NCBI RefSeq assembly: GCF_001625215.2
Contig: NC_030385.2
Location: forward strand, 45,037,598-45,101,597
Direction of reading: 5' to 3'
DNA length: 64,000 bases
From: Daucus carota subsp. sativus
Taxonomy: Eukaryota > Streptophyta > Magnoliopsida > Apiales > Apiaceae
How positions within the stretch are numbered: position 1 is the stretch's first letter; every line of letters begins with the position of its first letter. Below are positions 12,339 through 25,330 of this stretch, one piece after another. The notes beneath the pieces were generated by a model, which was not told the origin of the DNA, ran no database searches, and saw only the letters and a list, made by a program, of their open reading frames with translations. Position numbers and translations under genes: made by a program.

Positions 12339-14388
12339 TTTTAAAATAGGCGTTAACTTGTGATTGGGTAAGTGATCAGAATTTCAGTTCATCGTTATAT
12401 GTTATCAAAGTCGAAATTATTCTATGAAATTTTTTTAAGATTCAACATTCAGTTTTCTTGATATGAAAAAAATTTTTGGGGGAAAAAAATAGGGAAATGA
12501 AAACCAGAACGGAAGGAGCGAAAATCTGCTTTTAACTTGTTTTAATATGTTATATTAAAACCAGATAAATAAAATAATATTATTTGCAAGAAATTAAAAT
12601 GGGACAATCAGTCAGTTATGCCTCGTTTTCAATTCGAATCTCTGATAATTAATAATTGATGAAATAATAATTTTATCAAAAATAATATTTTTCATGGTCC
12701 TTATGTATTTGAGTCATTATATGTTTACAACTGCTTAAATAATAAACTCGATAGAATATTTTTATTAGTTTACAGAATATATTAGTGTAAAAAGGTTTAA
12801 GATTAATTTTAAATGGGACTATGAAAAAGTTACATAATTGCTAAATGCAGTAAAGATTTACTTTGTGCAGTAACCACAAATTACTGTAATATCCTTAGCT
12901 TTGTATTTTGTGTTCAGTAACTTTCCTCTTCCTGTTTAATGTTAGTTAATGCTTCTTGCGGATGATTTTCAGCATCAGACCAATCACAGCAGCACACCAC
13001 CTGATAAATCCTATAATCACTTAATGTATTGATAATCGATAAAATAATATTTGTTATAAATTAATGTTTGAGAAATATTTTTTTTTTTTGAACGAAGAAA
13101 AATATTTTCTTAATAAACATAATAAAAGTATAAAATTTATAATTTGATAAGTTATAGATCTCAATCAATTGATAAAATATTTTTCTACTAATAATTTATA
13201 GATATGTATATTTAATTTATTATAAATTTTGTATATATTTTATAAAATTCATAACATTTTTACTTTTACTCGTCCTTAACAAAATTATAAATATATATGT
13301 ATATAATATATATTATATTCTCATCTATTCTTTAAACTTTTATTTAGAAACTTAATTTTGTTTATTTATACATGAGACATGAAAATTTAATATAAAATAA
13401 TGTCAAAAAAAGTAAAAAAGAAACAAATATATGGGTTCTTGCTTGCTGTAAATTATACAAATTCTTGCGGAGCTCCAAAAAACGGAAAAAAAACAAAAAA
13501 ACAAGTTAACTTGTTCCAATTTTCCCTCTATCGAATTTTAATATCAGAATAGCGAATATAGTCGGGTCAGGTTCACTTTTTAGCCTTTTCCATTAACGCA
13601 AAAAAGAAAATTGACTCAGTTGTTACACAAAATATTTTCAATTTTCCAGGAAAAGAATAATATATTTGTTTATTAAAACAATTTTAAAAATTAATAATAC
13701 GAATATTGAATCATAAATATACGTAAAATGTCAAGTAACTACGTCATAGATCAAATTGAACTGAAACTATTTATACTCGTACATGCTCAAAATTACTCTT
13801 ATCTTGTTTTCATCAATATATTTTACAAAGATTAAATTCACCAACGAAGCACGGGGCGGGTATATTATAATTAAAATTTTAATATTATTTATTAGTATTT
13901 TAATGTTAATGAATTAAATTTGAATTAAATTATATTAACCAAATGATTATATTTTCGCACGAAAATTTAGTTTTTACAATTTAGTATCTATTTATAAATA
14001 TTTTTCTATTATTAATATGTGATAATTTATTATTCAATTAATTTTAAATCAGATTTTCTGTATTTCGTATATCCTCCTACGTATGAAAAGAGATATTTAT
14101 CGCGTAACAGATAAGATATAGAAAAGATTACGTAGTGATTCGTATTTTTATTGTAGATATACATACAATTAATAACTAATTCAAAACAAAATTAGTTATT
14201 ATTATCAACCAAGAATTAAATAAAAAAATAAAATAGAGAAGCTTATTAAAAAAATGAACTTGTGTATGTCAATAATTTGATTGTATAAATATATACTTTT
14301 AATTATTGATGAAAAGTAAAATAAATAATATAAATAAGCATTTATAGCTCCTTATATACAGAGATGGCAATCATGAAAATAAATTATA

Positions 14389-14626
14389 CTCCCTCCGTCC
14401 CTTTTTACATGTCCCTTTTGAAAAAAAAATTTGTCCCAAATTACTTGTCCACTTCTCTTTTCAAAGCAACTTTTTGTATGTTTTTTCAAAATGTAACAAC
14501 TTCCAATGTTTGACTAGCATATATATACACACAACTCTATCTAATTCATCACATTTATTAGGGACTAACATTTTCTTAAGATGCGTTATTTTTTCAAAAG
14601 GGACAAATAAAAGGGGACGGAGGGAG
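14389..14626. mobile_element. Stowaway (Tc1/mariner-type) MITE, 238 bp
   Basis: It starts CTCCCTCCGTCCC and ends GGGACGGAGGGAG, with TA on both sides (14387-14388 and 14627-14628). These are classic Stowaway ends. It has no coding capacity of its own. The ORF crossing it (14474-14695) is accidental. It lies about 300 bp upstream of the UBC12 TATA box. Confidence 0.88.
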
Positions 14627-14917
14627 TACAGAGGAGTACGTGTTTTTATCCAAATATACGGAGTACGTTATTCATCAGCAGTCAATCTCATTTAATGTGT
14701 CACTGATAACATTCAATCTAGTTTATTGGGTCGCTAAGTACCACGTAGAAAAAGGAGGGTTAAAAAAGTCCCTGTTTTAAGTTTTAACCAATAAAGAAAG
14801 AAAAAGATTTGGGCCTACAGTTGCTGAGCTTATAAAGGAAGAACCAAGTGATAGTGTAAAAGAAGCCCAATTATCATTGGACTCAAGTACTCAGAAGGCC
14901 CAACTGTAAAAAATAGG

Positions 14918-14998
14918 TATAAATATCCGCGTCAGCAGGTTTTATACACGCAAGAGATTAATTATTCCGTCAGCCCCTCTGCTCTGAAATCCTAACAG
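14918..14998 (+). promoter_or_regulatory. UBC12 core promoter and 5' UTR exon
   Basis: A TATA box (TATAAATA, 14918-14925) lies about 30 bp before a likely start near 14950. The leader then runs to a donor site, CCTAACAG|GT, at 14998/14999. The matching acceptor (TTATTTCAG) ends at 16560, ten bases before the ATG. This gives a 5'-UTR intron of about 1.56 kb. The placement rests on sequence signals only. Confidence 0.6.
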
Positions 14999-15153
14999 GT
15001 CCGCTTTAATTTAATCAGATCAATTTTTGATTTATTTTGTTTCTGTTTTCGAATTAATCTAATAATTTTGCGTACTTTATATTTTGTGTGTCCAGATAGT
15101 CTTGGATTTTTGTGTGAATTTGTGTTTGTGAAGCAGCTGTTGTCAGGATTTTT

Positions 15154-15649
15154 TTTTTTTTTTGAAAAAGGAAAATAATTCAATAATGAAAAGCCATACG
15201 GCATCTACAGATATAATCGAAATTGAACAAACGCATAATCATATCGCTGTTGAATCCTTCCTTCTTCGGTAGGCAACCAAGCGATTTTTTGAAGAGATAT
15301 GTACATGCTGTAATACTCCCAATGTTGTTTTGAGCAATCGACCATAAATGTATCACCATACAAACTTTTATCACTAAATCAGCACCATGAAAATCCTGCA
15401 GATCTGTAATCCCGGACATGATGAACACACAAAATCCAAATAAAAACCTAACTCTCACCAGGAGAGACCAAACAAAACCCAAATAAATTGGGAACTTATT
15501 CAAGAAAACAAGAGATTAATTAATAATAATAATATAAGAAGGCAAGATTGGGGCTTTCCACCGATGAAAGCCGATGGAAGCCCCTCGGATGAATGGCAGA
15601 GGCGGCTTTAGGGTTGTGAAGAGAGAGTTTTTATCCCTAGCTAGTTATT
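15154..15649 (-). mobile_element. Poly(A) retroposon (SINE/LINE-derived) in the UBC12 5'-UTR intron
   Basis: The 16-bp sequence TGTTGTCAGGATTTTT stands on both sides (15138-15153 and 15650-15665). On the plus strand the insert begins with a T-run and on the minus strand it ends in CCTTTTTC plus poly(A), so it was inserted in minus orientation by target-primed reverse transcription. The minus strand has a 107-codon frame at 15180-15503 with no domain I recognise. Its 3' 90 bp match the fragment at 6785-6925. Confidence 0.8.
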
Positions 15650-16570
15650 TGTTGTCAGGATTTTTGGTTCAAACGAACAGAAATTTAAATAATCACGCAT
15701 ACATGTCTCGAACTTGTTAATGGGAGGATATGAGTTAATAATAGACCACAGCCTTGACCATGTAGGGAAGAATAGTGCCAGTTACTACTATGATATCGAT
15801 GAATTTTAAATGCACATTACTATCCATTATGGATAATATGTATTAATCCATATGCACTAATGGAGATGGGAGTTTATTAGTAACTTGTTATCCATAATAA
15901 TCTGAGCATTGTAGAATTAGCAGCCAGATAATTAGATATGTGATCTTGTTAATAAATTAACAGAACTCTGATTCTTGTAGAGGTTTGATCTACATGGGAA
16001 TTACAAAAATAAAATATAGTACGCAAAATGCATATTATTTTTTCATTCAGTTCAATATGCTCAACTAATCTAGCATATATGTAAAATTTTGTTGCATAAA
16101 AATTGATATTTTTCTGTGTAGATGTTAGATTTGGGAAATTTGGGCGACTGAAGTCTGGAACCTTTCTGTGATAGGAATTAAGAGGTCGTTACGATACCTT
16201 CTTTGTGCTATCAGTACTCTGGTTTAGTATATGTAATTGGAAATAAGATGTATTGATTAGAATTTTGTGCATAGTGTTAAATTATTTTTAAGAACCAATC
16301 TCAGCACCGAAGGGTCTGTTACAGGAAGAGAAAGAATGCAATTTCCAGATCATTATTAGAATTTATTTTTTGAGTATCTGCATCTTTAAAGTCTACTCGT
16401 GAATTTCTTCAAAGAATTTTGACAATATTTTTCTGAGTTAATTGCACAATTATATTTGGATGCTGAGTTGTGTCCTTAAATAGCTTTATTATGTTACTGT
16501 TCTTTTTGAATTTTTTTGTATATAATCTTGAAAAGGCACTAGTGTTTACTATTATTTCAGGAGAAAAAAC

Positions 16571-18461
16571 ATGATTAGACTGTTCAAGGTGAAGGAGCAA
16601 CAAAAAGAAGCTGCCGGTTCTGATGGTAAGCCTTCAGTGAAGAAGCAAAGTGCTGGGGAATTACGACTCCACAAAGGTAATTAATTGTGACAATATTTTC
16701 TTTTTGATATTTTTTTTCGAGTTCTATGAAGTTCAAATGTACAAAAAACATTATATTAAGGCAAAGCCACTGTATAATATTCCACAATATATTTTTCTGA
16801 CCTTTGCCTTGTGGACTTGTAGCTTTGATAGGTCAGACAGTATTCGGAACCTAGCCCTAATAATACATTATATCTCAAGTCCCCGGAAGTGCTAGTCTTT
16901 TATTCTTTATAAGCGTTTGGGCGATTAGTGTCTCAGATTCCTTCACAGTAAATTTTAATTTTAATTTTTTACTATTTTTTGGTAAAGAGTGAGCTGTCAT
17001 GATATTTTTTTAATATTCAAGATTTGGAAAAGTGTATGATTTTGAATTATCATTGGGTGTACGCCACAATCAAGTTCTTTAACACAATTTTCTAGGCTAT
17101 GTGTATATGTGTTTGATCCAGAAGAAGAAAAGAGTTCAGTAGATGAGTTTTGCGTAGATATCTTGTCTAATTTGTAGCATCAGGGTGTGTTGTTGATATG
17201 CGTTTGTTCAATGAAGTATAGTAAAAACCAGGACTTGATGAATCCGATCTCTTACAGTGTCAAAAGATAGATTGGAGATTTGCTTGTTAACCGCATAACA
17301 AAGATAGATTTCATTACTGTTGCTGTATATTCATGAACTTTCTTATTGTTCGTCTTAGTTAGCTTTTGTGTTAGTGACTATGCATTGTCATAAACTCACG
17401 GGGTGTCCAAATTTTTGTTTACACTCATTTGTGGGTGTCTATTGTTGTTTACACTAGGCTATTTGTTATTCGATATAAGTTGTATCGGTTGCAAGTATTG
17501 ATATTATCTCTTGTACTGCTATACATGATGAGAGAGCCTGAGAGTAATGGTTGCTCCATAGTTAATTCACTATCGTTGTTCTTTGAATTGTGTTTCTTGA
17601 TAACTTAGTCACGAATTGCCATCCTGCTATATCTCACAGCGATATTTGGTTTCCTATATTAGCTCATGTACATCTGTGCCTGCCACAATTTCAGTTATGT
17701 ATCGTTTTTCTGCAGATATCAGTGAACTAAACCTTCCAAAGGCATGCAAAATGTCATTTCCTAACGGGAAGGATGATCTGATGAATTTTGAAGTCACAGT
17801 TAAGCCTGATGAAGGATACTACAAGTATATATTCCTTCTCATATATATGATAGTAGTACTATTTTAATAGTAATATGAGTTGCCTTGTATTTATGTACAT
17901 ATGTGTTTTCTCCTTTTGTCATTCTGTAACTTTGTGCGAATTTTATACATGATAATGTCTCATCTCAGAAGTGGGAAATTTACATTTACTTTCCAAATAT
18001 CTGCAATATATCCTCATGAAGCACCGAAGGTCAAATGCAGGACAAAGGTAAATCAAAATTTGGTCCTTAATGTGGCCTTCAATTTGAGTACAAAATTTGG
18101 AGGTATCGCTAACAAAACAGTATGTTTAAAGGTTTACCACCCGAATATCGACTTGGAAGGAAACGTATGCCTTAACATTCTTCGGGAAGACTGGAAACCT
18201 GTTCTCAACATAAACACCATCATCTATGGCCTGTATCATCTGTTCACCGTAAGTTTTAGTCACCAAATATGAATTTTTGTTGGTCTGCCTTGCACATTGC
18301 TAAACAAGTTCGTGTTTACGTAGGAACCAAACCACGAGGATCCCCTCAATGCTGATGCTGCTGCAGTTCTGAGGGATAACCCGAAGTTATTCGAGACCAA
18401 TGTAAGAAAGGCAATGACTGGCGGTTATGTGGGAAATACTCACTTTAGCAAATGCTTGTAG
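16571..18461 (+). CDS. RCE1: RUB/NEDD8-conjugating enzyme E2 (UBC12/RCE1)
   Basis: Five exons (16571-16676, 17716-17824, 17969-18047, 18132-18248, 18324-18461) give 182 residues, close to the 183-184 usual in the family. UBC12 accepts the ubiquitin-like RUB/NEDD8 from its E1 and passes it to cullins, which switches on SCF-type ubiquitin ligases. The N-terminus ([13 protein letters not shown]) is the E1-docking tail special to UBC12. The E2 fold follows, with the HPN motif (about 101-103) and catalytic Cys111 in [14 protein letters not shown], the same number as in human UBC12. The C-terminus ends [18 protein letters not shown] 5'-UTR intron precedes the ATG. A nest of retrotransposons begins 72 bp after the stop and may replace most of the 3' UTR. 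Confidence 0.95.
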
Positions 18462-18533
18462 AAATATTTTGCTGCATAGGGTTTAGCTAAGATAGTTTGG
18501 GGAAGTTGTAGCTGGAAGACATTATATACCATT

Positions 18534-18894
18534 TAATGGAGAATGAATATCAGTGTCACAAAAATTTACAGTTGTAGTTCTTGTCTCTTTCCTTTTCAGT
18601 TCATTGTCTTACCTGCAGTAGTTGTTTGTCTATGTCTCTTTTTGTTTAAGTCAGTCTTATCCCTGCTGGTCCCCTAGTACTACTGCTAATGTTAAGGACC
18701 TGTTAAGGGCACTGCAGTCTTTTGTTAGTCTTTTGTTGGGTTGTTACTGGAGTCATTAAAAGGGTTGTAGTATTGCCGTTATGAGGCAGACTGAGTGCAC
18801 ACATTGTTTGTGACAGTTTATGGAATATATCAAGCTTTCTCCTCTCTGTGTTTAAAGTTATTGTTTCTGCATATTGCTATTATCTTTGTTTACA
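18534..18894 (+). repeat. 5' LTR of the Copia element
   Basis: 361 bp, starting TAATGGAGAATG and ending TTTGTTTACA. The only difference seen against the 3' LTR is GTGACAG versus GTGGCAG. The start at TAA rather than TGG is chosen because it makes the flanking CCATT repeats exact and puts the LTR directly after the polypurine tract at the 3' end. Confidence 0.9.
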
Positions 18895-18906
18895 TGGTAT
18901 CAGAGC
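18895..18906 (+). promoter_or_regulatory. Copia primer-binding site (tRNA-iMet)
   Basis: TGGTATCAGAGC directly follows the 5' LTR. It is complementary to the 3' end of plant initiator tRNA-Met, the usual primer of Copia elements. Confidence 0.9.
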
Positions 18907-20896
18907 ACAAAACTTCAGGGAGCAGGAGATTTCAGATCTTGGAAGAGGTCTATTGAGATTCAGCTTTGTGCCAAAAGAAAGTTGGGATTTGTAGATGGCA
19001 CCATAAAAAGAAGTACTGAAGATGCGGTTGAAGCCTCTCAATGGGACACTTGCAACAATATGGTGATCTCTTGGTTACACAACAACATCTCAGATACTAT
19101 CAAGAAATCTGTTCTGTTTATCAATAATGCTGCTGAGATATGGAGACAGCTAGAGAAAAGGTTTTCTTTGATTGATGGTTCAAGAAAGTACAAGCTTACA
19201 AAGGACTTGTTCTCTTTGAAACAAAATGGTTCCACTGTCACTGAGTATTTCACTGCACTGAGTGCACTGTGGGAAGAGATTGAGTCAATGCATACTCTTC
19301 CTACTATCTCTAATGTGACTGAGGAGATGACAAAGTTTTTGAAGGCCATTGAGTCTATGAGGGAGGAATCAAAGCTTTTCCAATTTCTAAATGGATTAGA
19401 TGATTGTTATGCTCCTCAAAGAAGTCAAATCTTGATGTTTTCACCTTTGCCCTCAGTAGAAAGAGCATGCTCAGTCATACAACAGGAAGAAAACCAAAGA
19501 GATGTCCTTAATGTTGGTCAAGAAATGGAAATGTCTGCTATGTTCAGTAAAGGAGCCAGTGGTCAAGCAGAAAGAGATTTCCAATGCACTGCTTGTGGAA
19601 GTAAGGGGCACACTCAAGAACACTGTTGGAGTGTCAAAGGCTTCCCAAAATGGCACTACAAATATGGCAAGAAACCATTTGTCAAACCAAATCCCAACAG
19701 GTGGAATTCGAACAAAGCAGCGACAGGGGGCAAACCAAAATATCCTAAGATGGCTAATGCTGTTCAGGGTGGATATGAAAATAGTGCTGGACTCTCTCCA
19801 CAACAGCTGGAAGAATTGTTGAAACTAGTCCCAGAAAGCACACTGCAAGCTGTAAAAGGTTCGGAAACAGATGAAGAACTGGACGTAGCATTCTCAGGAA
19901 TGGCCAATCTTGGCGAAACCTCTGCTGTCAAAGATTCAACTTGGATTATGGACTCCGGAGCTTCCGATCATATGACAGCTTCTATCAATCTCCTATCTAA
20001 TGTGAAGGTAGCTCCTCCAAACTTCACTATTAAATTGCCGACTGGACAAAAAACACAAATCACACACATAGGAGATATAGAATTGGAAGGTGGTTTAAAA
20101 ATGCTTAATGTACTGTATGTACCTCAGTTTGCTCATAACCTATTATCAATTCACAAGTTAGCCAAAGATAACCATTGTGATGTTATGTTTTATCCAAACA
20201 AATGTGAGATTGTCGATTCAGTAACAAAGATGGTGAAGGGTGTTGGGCTGGTACAACAAGGGTTGTACTATCTTGTTGAAAACAGGAAGACATCTGGTGA
20301 GCTTGGTAAAGGCAAAGAAAAAGCACCAGTGTGTTTCACTGTTGGACAAAGCTCTCAAGGGCAAGTGGAGTCAAGCCTGTACAATCTCTGGCATAGAAGG
20401 TTGGGGCATACCTCAAACTCAACTATGTCACACATTCCATTTCTGAAGACTGTGGTAAAAGCACAAGACAGTGTTTGTATCACATGTCCTATGGGAAAAC
20501 TCACAAATCAGCCCTTCTCTGCGAGTAAATCTTATGCAACTTTGCCTTTCCAACTGATTCACACAGACATCTGGGGACCTTACAAGGTGGAAACCAGAGG
20601 CAAATTCAGGTATTTTCTAACAATAGTAGATGATCATACCAGGATGACATGGGTTTATCTGATTAAGAAAAAGAATGACTATCTGTGTACTCTGAAGCTT
20701 TTTGTTGCGTATGCTTACAAACAGTTCAAGAAAACTGTAGACAGGATAAGGTCGGACAATGCTTTAGAGTTCCAAGATATGGAGTGCAAAAGATATTTTG
20801 CTGAAAAAGGAATTCATCATGAAACTTCTTGTGCTTATCGACCTCAACAAAACGGCCGAGTAGAGAGGAAGCACAGAAACATTCTTGAAATGGCCC
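18907..20896 (+). CDS. Copia polyprotein, part 1: gag, protease, integrase start
   Basis: The open frame encodes a UBN2-type gag (from LQGAGDFRSWKRSIEI), a CCHC zinc knuckle (CTACGSKGHTQEHC), the aspartic protease motif (WIMDSGASDHM), the GAG-pre-integrase region (LYNLWHRRLGH) and the integrase core (HTDIWGP, DDHTRMTW, SDNALEF). It is cut by the solo LTR just after LEMA in the integrase. There is no in-frame ATG near the beginning. The frame enters gag directly from the primer-binding site, so the usual leader and gag N-terminus are missing. The protein is therefore probably not made normally from this copy, although the rest is intact. Confidence 0.88.
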
Positions 20897-23800
20897 TGTA
20901 ACATCTGGGATTATCCGTGTAATTATTTGAATGATTAATGAATATTATATGAATATTATATAAATTTCTGTGAATTAATTGGTTCCTGTTTTATTAATTT
21001 AGTTATGCATTTTTGGTTAAATTTGAGGAACATCAATTTTTATATGTTCAGTACGAAATATAGTTTATTTAGATATTTTCATATCGATTTATGTGTTGTC
21101 GTATGATTTTATATTTGATTTATGGATTTAATTACGTATATTATATTTAATTATTAATTATTTTAATTTTTCGAAAACCGTCAACCTGTAACGGTACCGA
21201 GATTTTTCTTCCCGAAAATTTCAACAAAATTCACCTTTAGCCTAATTTGAGTATTCCGGACACTTTTCATGTTTTGACTTTTTCGATCCGGAGTACGGTT
21301 TGTTCCGGAGCCGGTCCGGCGGAGTTTTTCGGTATTCGATAATTATCTGTTTGTCTCGATAAACGTGAAACTAGATATTTTTAACTCATCCTTATCTTGT
21401 AATAATTGCGGTGGGACCCGCATACTAATGACTGATTAAAAAGCCTCGTTTTGATAGTTATCTCGAAAACCGGTACCGATTGGACCTGTTTTATTATATA
21501 AAGCTATTAAACATTGTATTTTCGTGTCATATATGATCCAAAGGGGTATTAATTTTTCATAACTATAAATAACCTTAACCGCACTTTAATTCATCGGGGA
21601 AATCATAATCTCAGTTAAACACGAGTTTATCGAGAGAGTGTTCTTCGTGTTCTTGAGATTCAAACAAGGATTTGGAAGTGTTATTGGACTCGGATTTTGG
21701 CGTTCAAGTACTCAAATCGAAGGTTTTGAGGAGTAGAATCTGATTTTGTCATCAAAAACATCAAGAAATTCGCAGGTGAGGAGAGATTTAAGGTTTTAAA
21801 TTCGAAGCCATTTAATTTAAATTAGAGATTTTTGATTTTGAAGTTGTTTAGGTGTTTTGATGATTGTATGTTGTAGATAATGTTCTCCTGATCATTTTGG
21901 TATATCATATGCTTGATTTGGAGTTCAATAACATGTAGAAAAGTCAGTTTAATTATTGAAATTGTGTTCTTGGTGTTCTTGAGATTGTTGCCGGAAAAGT
22001 TTGAATTTTTGGCCGGATTTTTCGATCCATTAAATCTGGGTTGATGTGGATAGTACCATTAGGAAGAGCATGTGAAGAGGAAGCTAGTCATGTCTTTAAA
22101 ACGTGTGTTGGAGCTCGAAATCGAGCTAATCGGAGAATCAAAGTATTCGCCACCGGCGAACTTCGGAAGGATTTTCCGGCCACCACACGCATCCACCATA
22201 AAAACTGAAGCCACCAACGTGTTTCTCGTGTAGGGAGCTTCAAATCTGCACCTTGGTGTTGAGTTTGGAGCTCCGTAGTGATTTTCCGGCGGAAATCCGG
22301 TGAAGATCGCCGGGGACGGTGACCGGAGGGGTCAAATTACAATTTGACCCCTGAACTACTGGAAACGACACAAACAGACCCCTGAAGTTTCCCAACTTTA
22401 CAGTTTAAACCTTGACGTTTTAAAATCTTTAAAAAGTTTTATTTATTTAATTTTTATTTCGAAAATCATTTATTTAATTTCAAAATTGGTTTTTTTTATT
22501 ATTTATTTAACAAAATAAATCTGATTTAATTTATTAATTATTTTTAATTAATAATTAATTATTATAATTAGTCAATTAATTTAAATATTAATTGATTAAT
22601 TGTTTTAATTAATTATTAATTAATTTTAATTGATTTATTAATTAGATTTAATTATTTTAAATGATTTTAAAATTCCGAAAAATAGTTTCGAGCTTTGAAA
22701 TATTATTCTAAAATATGTTTGAAGCTCGTTAATTGATTTCAAATGATTTCGGACTTGATTTCGAGTATCCAGAATTGATTATTTATTTATAAAATGATTC
22801 TTTGACCCGTTTTAATTCCGAAAAATGTTTTAAAACCCATATTAAATGCCAGAAAACTCCTTTTTACTTCAAACCTTCTTTGAAAGATAAATTTCATTGA
22901 ATATCTTATATGATATGTGTTGTGTGCTATCTAATTGATGTGTTACGTGTCTACATGAACATTATAGGATTGTTTTGACATATCTTTTGATCCGTAAGTC
23001 GGATTTAAATGAAACGAAGGGTAGTTAGGAACTCGTTGCGAAGGTGTGCTAATAAGAATAGTATGAAATCATATATTGATAGATGATTGTTGTGATTAGC
23101 AGAGAAGCGAGACGTAAAAAGGGAAAGCAAGTGGTAATAGAATAGTATAGCGAGCAAGCGTAATTGAAACTTGAGATCAGCTATATAAGGCAAGTTCCCT
23201 CAGACTTTCCTTCAATTATATGTTGTATCTGTTGTGATTATTTAGTGAACTTTCTGATGAAGTCCTGTGACCTATTGAATTATAGCATGGACTATTTATC
23301 CTATTGATTCTTGAACCTTCAACCAGATTTCTTGAAACTATATTATGGATTACTTACCTTATTGATTCTTGAACCTTTGACCGATTCTTTGATACCTGCT
23401 ACGAAACTTATTTCAATTGTAAACCTTCTATCTTTAAAACTTCTAAATGATTACCATAAGAACCTAATTTCATTTCAAAAATATACCCTCGATACCTCAA
23501 CCAGTTATCAATCACTCTTCTTTCAGACCGTAACCAGTTGATCAACCCCAAATAACATCTGTTATGACATATACCTTACAGTTGATTGATTCTTTCCATA
23601 AACTCCAGTTTCTTGATCTTAACAGCATTCATTTATATTTGGATTCTTTTTGTGAACCTAGAACCCTTCTTCATATAAACGCTACACTTTGATATGCTTT
23701 GCTATCTTATGAGACAATGTTTAATTCTTGTCTAAACCATGAAGCTATTTCTCATTCCTCCTTTGAGATCCATCTGAGACACTTTGAATAGTAGTCTGCT

Positions 23801-24538
23801 TCTGCTTCAAACTTTATTTATGATGTTGATGTTTCTATTTTATTGAATAATATTGTTGATCATCTTGATTGTGATAGAATTGGATAGTTTTCTAAACTTG
23901 GACCAAATGAATGGTCAGACCAGATGAGTGGTCACTTTAGGCCAATGTGTGCCTTGGATCCAGTAAACGAGCATGGTGGGACCTGCTCGGGGTTAGTGTC
24001 TGACTGATCAGCAGCCTAACCTTTGATTTTTAAAAATAAATTTAATATCCAATTCTAATCGTACTTTAAAAACAAATCTTGGTATTGAGATTGATTCCCT
24101 TAGACACTGGTTTCCTTCAGCTTATGATTAATATTTTAAATTGATATTGTTATACTTGCTGAGCTGGTTAGCTCACTCTTGCGGTATTTTATGTTCTTTC
24201 CAGTGAAGGCAGAGAAAGTTGGTAACGATGACCCTCAGGCTAGTGGTAAGGCCAGGATTCCAGGCTAGGAGAGGAAGAGAGCTATCAGCGGCAACTGGCT
24301 TTTTATATATATGTACTAGTTTGAATAACGAGACACAAATGATGTGTAAGCTTGTAAGATTTAAGTTTATATTTTGGGACTGGGTTTGTAATAATTAAAG
24401 TTATGCTGTGGCTTGTTTTATACTTTAACCTGTTGCGATCCATGGACAGCTAAGGGTCACTGCATATATTATATTAATTACAGGGTTATGTTATGTTGTG
24501 GACCCCAAACTTCTGACCCGGGTTTGGAGGGCGCCACA
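20897..24538 (+). mobile_element. Solo LTR, Ty3/gypsy type (3,642 bp), inside the Copia integrase
   Basis: The insert starts TGTAACATC and ends GCGCCACA (TG...CA) and is flanked by GGCCC at 20892-20896 and 24539-24543. It holds no ORF with a retroelement domain. It contains a TATA-like stretch near 21495 (TTATATAAAG) and CTGAGCTGGTTAGCTCACTC near 24160, of a kind I associate with long LTRs of Tekay-type chromoviruses. With no internal domain and an exact target duplication, a solo LTR left by LTR-LTR recombination is the simplest reading. Lineage is a guess. Orientation is assigned from these signals. The ORFs at 23005-23193 and 23311-23541 are accidental. Confidence 0.75.
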
Positions 24539-25330
24539 GGCCCGATGTTTAAGATTTCAGGCAGGTTTGTCACTGAGTTTTTGGGGAGATTGCGTCCTAA
24601 TGGCAGTCTACATCATTAATAGGCTGCCAACTGTAGCTTTACAGTACAAAACTCCCTTTGAGCTGTTATTTGAAGAATGCCCAGATTATGATGAAATGAA
24701 AACTTTTGGATGTCTTGCATTTGCCTCGAATCCGACACATTCTACAGATAAGTTTGAAGCAAGGGGAGTCCCATGTGTTTTTCTTGGCCATCCACCGAGT
24801 CAAAAGGGTTTCAGGCTTCTCAATCTTACAAACATGTCAACCTTTGTGTCCAGGGATGTTGTCTTTGAAGAATCAATTTTTCCCTTCAACAAAACTGCTT
24901 CTCCTAAATATCTCACACCTTTGCCAGTCACCATGCCTTCTAATTCACCTTGCACTGCTGATGAAGAGTTCGTGGTTGAAAACAATCCTGATTTGGCTGA
25001 AGATCAAGGACACAGAGTTGATGACTCAGATGTGCACTTGGATGAAGAAGAACATGAAAGTCCTCCTGCAGCACCTGTTCTCAGAAAATCTTCAAGACAG
25101 TCAAAACCCCCAGGCTGGTTACAAGACTTTGTTCACCAGTCCTCTAGTAATGCTGCTGTTATAGTCTCTACTGTGTGTCAACCCATTGGAGAGGAATTCA
25201 CTTGCTTTCAAGCAGCACTCACTGGTACTACTGATCCTCTCACATTTTCTGAAGCAGTCAAACATGACCACTGGATTGCAGCCATGAACAAGGAGCTGGC
25301 AGCCTTAGAGATGAATGATACTTGGGAAAT
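24539..25330 (+). CDS. Copia polyprotein, part 2: integrase C-terminus and linker
   Basis: The frame resumes exactly after the GGCCC duplication with the end of the integrase (FWGDCVLMAVYIINRLP, then TPFELLF) and the C-terminal core (FGCLAFASN, CVFLGHPPSQKGFRL). An acidic linker and the RKSSRQSKPPGWLQDF block that precedes RT follow. It is cut again at GAAAT by the second insertion. No stop or frameshift was found in this part. Confidence 0.88.

Larger units (their letters stand above)
11023..14388. other. Intergenic region with AFR-like promoter side; no gene recognised
   Basis: 11023-11200 should hold the 5' UTR and promoter of the AFR-like gene. The rest is AT-rich. The overlapping ORFs at 11882-12305 are the longest here but show no domain, and their codon content looks random. 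Two or three micro-insertions ending in T-runs with GAAAC lie at 11790-11835 and 12306-12338, and less clearly at 13071-13117. Confidence 0.5.

Noticed and set aside
19038..19803. Minus ORFs opposite Copia gag
   Set aside because: Antisense shadows of the Copia polyprotein.
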